A stretch of 7,181 nucleotides of DNA. Source: Pseudomonadota bacterium (GTDB lineage Bacteria; Pseudomonadota; Alphaproteobacteria; Micropepsales; Micropepsaceae). This document shows positions 4,733 through 7,181 of the stretch, piece by piece; within the stretch, counting starts at the first letter, position 1, and each line of letters begins with the position of its first letter. The notes beneath the pieces are model-generated. The model did not search any database and had not been told where the DNA came from. It was given only the letters and a program-made list of their open reading frames with translations. Location of the stretch: positions 1 to 7,181 of the forward strand of contig JAKBAU010000189.1 in NCBI GenBank assembly GCA_021808875.1. The letters are read 5' to 3'. The translations under genes were made by a program, and so were the position numbers.

Positions 4733-6865
4733 TTACTCGGCCGCGATCGGATGAGCCTCGATTGCGGCCGGATCATCCTCGGCCGGCTCGCCGTCTTCGG
4801 CCATGGCCGTTTCGCCGCCGTTTGCCGCCGTTTCTTCCCCGGCCAGCGTGGTCGGAGAGGCCGGGTTGTCGCTGGCGGCCACCTCGACGGGTTTGGGCAA
4901 CGCGCGGCCAGGCGTGCGCAGCGGCTCTGGCAACCAGCCGGAGCCGGCCAGGAGTTCCTCGGCTTTCGCCGCCATCTCACCCTTCTTCAGATGGTCGATG
5001 AGCTGCGCCGCTTGGGTGCCCCGTGCTTCCCGCACGGCGCCAAGGATGCGGGCCTTAGTGACGCGGCCGAGAAAATTCTCAACCGTCGGTTTCCACCCGG
5101 CGGCGACCATGTCGAGATCGACGCGTTGGGCAAGCCGATCGGCATGTGCCATGGCGCGCGGTTTGCGGTTGTAGGATTCGTATACCGCATTGACCGACAA
5201 CGACACGCAATGCGCGAACAACGCGCGTTGCCGATAGATGTCGAACGCGGCGAGCGCGTCCCACAACTCCGTGGGTTCCTTCGGCAATGATGCAATCCAC
5301 GCCTGGTGGCGCGCGTCAAAGCTGGTGGCGAGCGGCGTGTCCGCGAGGCCTGGCGCCTGGGCACTGAAGCTGGCGCTTTTCAGATCCAGCTCCAGACAAG
5401 TGTCCTGACCGTAACGATAGAACACCTTCAGGCACAGTGCGTGCAGTGCGGCAGTAAAAGCGATGTCGGGGTGCTCGCCGAGCGCATAGCGCAGTGCAAG
5501 CGTCCGATGCGCGGTGAGTTCGGTCAGCAGGCGGTCGGGAAGCGGTTTGAGGCCTTCATCTTCCTCCGGCTCGGCCGCTGTGTCGGGCTCGGCCGTTACG
5601 GTATCGTCGTCCGTGTCGACGCGCGCCGCGACGGTTCGCTGGTTGTTGTCCTGATCGGCCTCCAGCTCGGACTCCGGCTCGACTGGCGCCTCATCCTCCG
5701 GTCGGACATAGCCGCGTTCGACGCGGAGACTACCCGATCCGTCAATGCTGACGAACGCGCCGGCGCGCGCCATATCCTCGGCATCGAAACGCGTGGGGCG
5801 CTCGTCCATCGCGGCCAACTCCGCCTCGATTTCCGCGAGGGGCCGATCAATCTCCTCCGGCAACTCGTCCGCGCTGGCATGGGCTTCTTCCAGACCGTCC
5901 ATTTCCGCCTGGAGCGCGTCGCGCACCGCTTGCTCGTCGGCGGTGAGTTGCACCTGTTCGCTGCGAATTTGGCGGAGACCGTAGGTGTGCCCATAGGCGA
6001 ATTCAGGCGCGACTTCGATCCATCTCCACCCCTCAGCCCGGATGGTTTCGCCGACGGCGGCGAGTTTTTCCGCCACGAGCCGGTCGAGCAGGATGGTGTC
6101 CTGCAACCACCCGCCATCGTCGCCCTGGAACAGGTCGCGCATGACGACGCCGCCGGCATCGACATACGCATCAAGGCCAACGAACTGCGCACGCTTGTCG
6201 GCCGCGCGAACCGCGCTTTCCGTCAGCATGCGCCGAATGAGATGCGGCTCGCGCGCGTAGGACTGACTGATTCGCGCGGACACCTGCTCCTGGCGCTCGT
6301 GATTGTCGTTGACGGTGAACGCCATCAGCTGGTCCAGCGTCATCTCGTCCTCGGCGTAGACATCGAGTAGTCGCGGCGAGACCGACGCCAGACGCAGCCG
6401 CTGTTTGACAACGGATACGGCAACGAAGAAGGTGGCGGCGATTTCCTCCTCGGACTGCCCCTTATCGCGCAGGGCCAAGAATGCCCGGAACTGGTCGAGC
6501 GGATGCAGCGGTGCGCGCTGGACGTTCTCGGCGAGGCTGTCTTCCTCGGCGATACCACCCTCTCGGATGACGCAGGGGATCGGTGCGGTCTTGGCCAGGC
6601 GCTTCTGCTTAACCAGCAGTTCGAGTGCCCGGTAGCGGCGGCCACCGGCCGGGATCTCGAACATGCCGGTTTCGTTGCCGTCGGCATCCCGCACCGGCCG
6701 CACGGTCAGGCTTTGCAGCAGGGTGCGCCGGGCGATGTCCTCAGCAAGCTCCTCGATTGAGACGCCGGCCTTGATGCGCCGGACGTTGGACTGGCTGAGC
6801 ATGAGCTTGTTGAATGGAATATCACGCGAGGTGCTGAGCGTGATCTTCTGAACGGCCTGGGCCAT
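4733..6865 (-). CDS. ParB/KorB-like DNA-binding protein, large plasmid type
   Basis: A 710-residue protein. Residues about 10-115 form the ParB N-terminal (ParBc) domain: DIPFNKLMLSQSNVRRI, SIEELAEDI, the arginine-rich AGGRRYRALELL (about 73-84) and AENVQRAPLHPLDQFRAF (about 112-129). These are the motifs by which ParB proteins bind CTP and clamp DNA. A helix-turn-helix follows (about 135-165, GQSEEEIAATFFVAVSVVKQRL). Beyond lie helical regions, a charged coiled-coil-like stretch (about 309-356), a strongly acidic linker (about 389-439) and a conserved-looking C-terminal half with an acidic tail. It is much longer than chromosomal ParB (about 300) and matches the large ParB-like proteins of alphaproteobacterial plasmids and islands. 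It may act in partition or as a regulator. I chose ATG 6865 because GGAGA lies 6 bases upstream; the longer frame starts at a TTG 48 bases earlier. No ParA is in the window. Confidence 0.93.
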   Translation of the reverse strand: MAQAVQKITLSTSRDIPFNKLMLSQSNVRRIKAGVSIEELAEDIARRTLLQSLTVRPVRDADGNETGMFEIPAGGRRYRALELLVKQKRLAKTAPIPCVIREGGIAEEDSLAENVQRAPLHPLDQFRAFLALRDKGQSEEEIAATFFVAVSVVKQRLRLASVSPRLLDVYAEDEMTLDQLMAFTVNDNHERQEQVSARISQSYAREPHLIRRMLTESAVRAADKRAQFVGLDAYVDAGGVVMRDLFQGDDGGWLQDTILLDRLVAEKLAAVGETIRAEGWRWIEVAPEFAYGHTYGLRQIRSEQVQLTADEQAVRDALQAEMDGLEEAHASADELPEEIDRPLAEIEAELAAMDERPTRFDAEDMARAGAFVSIDGSGSLRVERGYVRPEDEAPVEPESELEADQDNNQRTVAARVDTDDDTVTAEPDTAAEPEEDEGLKPLPDRLLTELTAHRTLALRYALGEHPDIAFTAALHALCLKVFYRYGQDTCLELDLKSASFSAQAPGLADTPLATSFDARHQAWIASLPKEPTELWDALAAFDIYRQRALFAHCVSLSVNAVYESYNRKPRAMAHADRLAQRVDLDMVAAGWKPTVENFLGRVTKARILGAVREARGTQAAQLIDHLKKGEMAAKAEELLAGSGWLPEPLRTPGRALPKPVEVAASDNPASPTTLAGEETAANGGETAMAEDGEPAEDDPAAIEAHPIAAE

Positions 6866-6888
6866 CTCGGTTCTCCGTGACGGGCGGC

Positions 6889-6905
6889 CGAGAGACTCTC
6901 TCTCG
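6889..6905. promoter_or_regulatory. Palindrome upstream of the parB-like gene
   Basis: CGAGAGA (6889-6895) and TCTCTCG (6899-6905) pair perfectly around a 3-base centre, 24 bases before the ParB-like start codon. ParB/KorB proteins and RNA hairpins are both possible users. The position suits an operator or a structured leader, but no binding motif is recognised. Confidence 0.4.
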
Positions 6906-6931
6906 ACCTCCAAACCCGTCGCAAAGCCCCC

Positions 6932-7156
6932 TCAGCCCTCTCCCTCTCGCGGTGCCGGAACGGCTGGGACGTTGAACACCTCGGCGCCGGCCGCACGATA
7001 CGCTTCCAGCACCACCGCCAGCGGTGCGTAGGCAAACGCATGGTAGGGCGGCGAGCTAGTGGATAGCACCTGACGGAAGAGTCCGTTGGGGGATTCCGGT
7101 GCTGGTGCGGGCGTGCGAGTCTGGGGGATGCGCACAGGCATCACCGTCGACGTCAC
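6932..7156 (-). CDS. Small hypothetical protein upstream of the parB-like gene
   Basis: About 74 residues from a GTG at 7156, or 69 from the ATG at 7141. The frame is open to the window edge, so the true start could lie outside. The protein is Pro/Ala-rich at the N-terminus (TRTPAPAPESPNG). Its middle, YHAFAYAPLAVVLEAYRAAG followed by AEVFNVPA, looks like a helix plus strand. I recognise no domain and see no catalytic motif. It lies 66 bases upstream of the ParB-like gene on the same strand and may share its transcript. Neither start has an ideal ribosome binding site. Confidence 0.55.
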   Translation of the reverse strand: MTSTVMPVRIPQTRTPAPAPESPNGLFRQVLSTSSPPYHAFAYAPLAVVLEAYRAAGAEVFNVPAVPAPREGEG

Positions 7157-7181
7157 TCCAGCCGACCGGGTTCGCTTGGAT

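Noticed and set aside
4532..5290. 252-residue open frame on the plus strand
   Set aside because: It runs antisense through the Toprim start, the terminator and the ParB-like C-terminus, with no recognisable motif.
5306..6370. 354-residue open frame on the plus strand
   Set aside because: It is antisense to the ParB-like gene, whose minus-strand frame shows clear family motifs. Long opposite-strand frames are usual in such GC-rich DNA, and this one shows no domain.
6866..6913. 16-residue N-terminal extension of the ParB-like protein
   Set aside because: It would start at a TTG with no ribosome binding site and run through the palindrome; the ATG at 6865 has GGAGA at the right distance.

Overview
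The window looks like a GC-rich accessory segment (plasmid, integrative element or genomic island) from an alphaproteobacterium. I infer this from the very high G+C at third codon positions and from a backbone set of genes typical of alphaproteobacterial plasmids and integrative elements: a large ParB-like protein, a Toprim protein and a DUF2493/SLOG protein. No rRNA, tRNA or core housekeeping gene is visible. Every convincing gene lies on the minus strand, so reading order runs from high to low coordinates.

Right part (7156 to 3686). A small hypothetical gene sits at the right edge. It is followed by a 710-residue ParB/KorB-like DNA-binding protein that ends at a textbook intrinsic terminator. 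The next gene, a Toprim-domain protein, begins inside the T-tract of that terminator and lacks its usual N-terminal part. This looks like a deletion that joined the parB terminator to the interior of the Toprim gene.

Middle (3685 to 2465). A 282-base spacer rich in nested inverted repeats leads into an intact DUF2493 gene with a C-terminal SLOG-type nucleotide-binding domain.

Left-middle (2464 to 1409). A complete FitAB/VapBC-type toxin-antitoxin operon follows, with a recognisable promoter and two FitA-operator-like half sites. It is flanked on its other side by a decayed second copy of the DUF2493 SLOG region, carrying a frameshift and a stop codon. The toxin-antitoxin pair therefore lies between direct repeats of DUF2493 sequence.

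Left part (1408 to 1). A 209-residue protein of unknown function, with two glycine-rich hydrophobic segments and visibly lower G+C than its neighbours, is the best candidate for something undescribed. Beyond it are the 5' part of an ISAs1-family transposase and then the start of an IS5-family transposase running off the window. This looks like one insertion sequence inserted into, or recombined with, another.

Together this reads as an element backbone (partition-like DNA binding, Toprim, SLOG) with an addiction module and a degraded cargo and insertion-sequence zone at its left end. I found no CRISPR array and no complete new multi-gene system.
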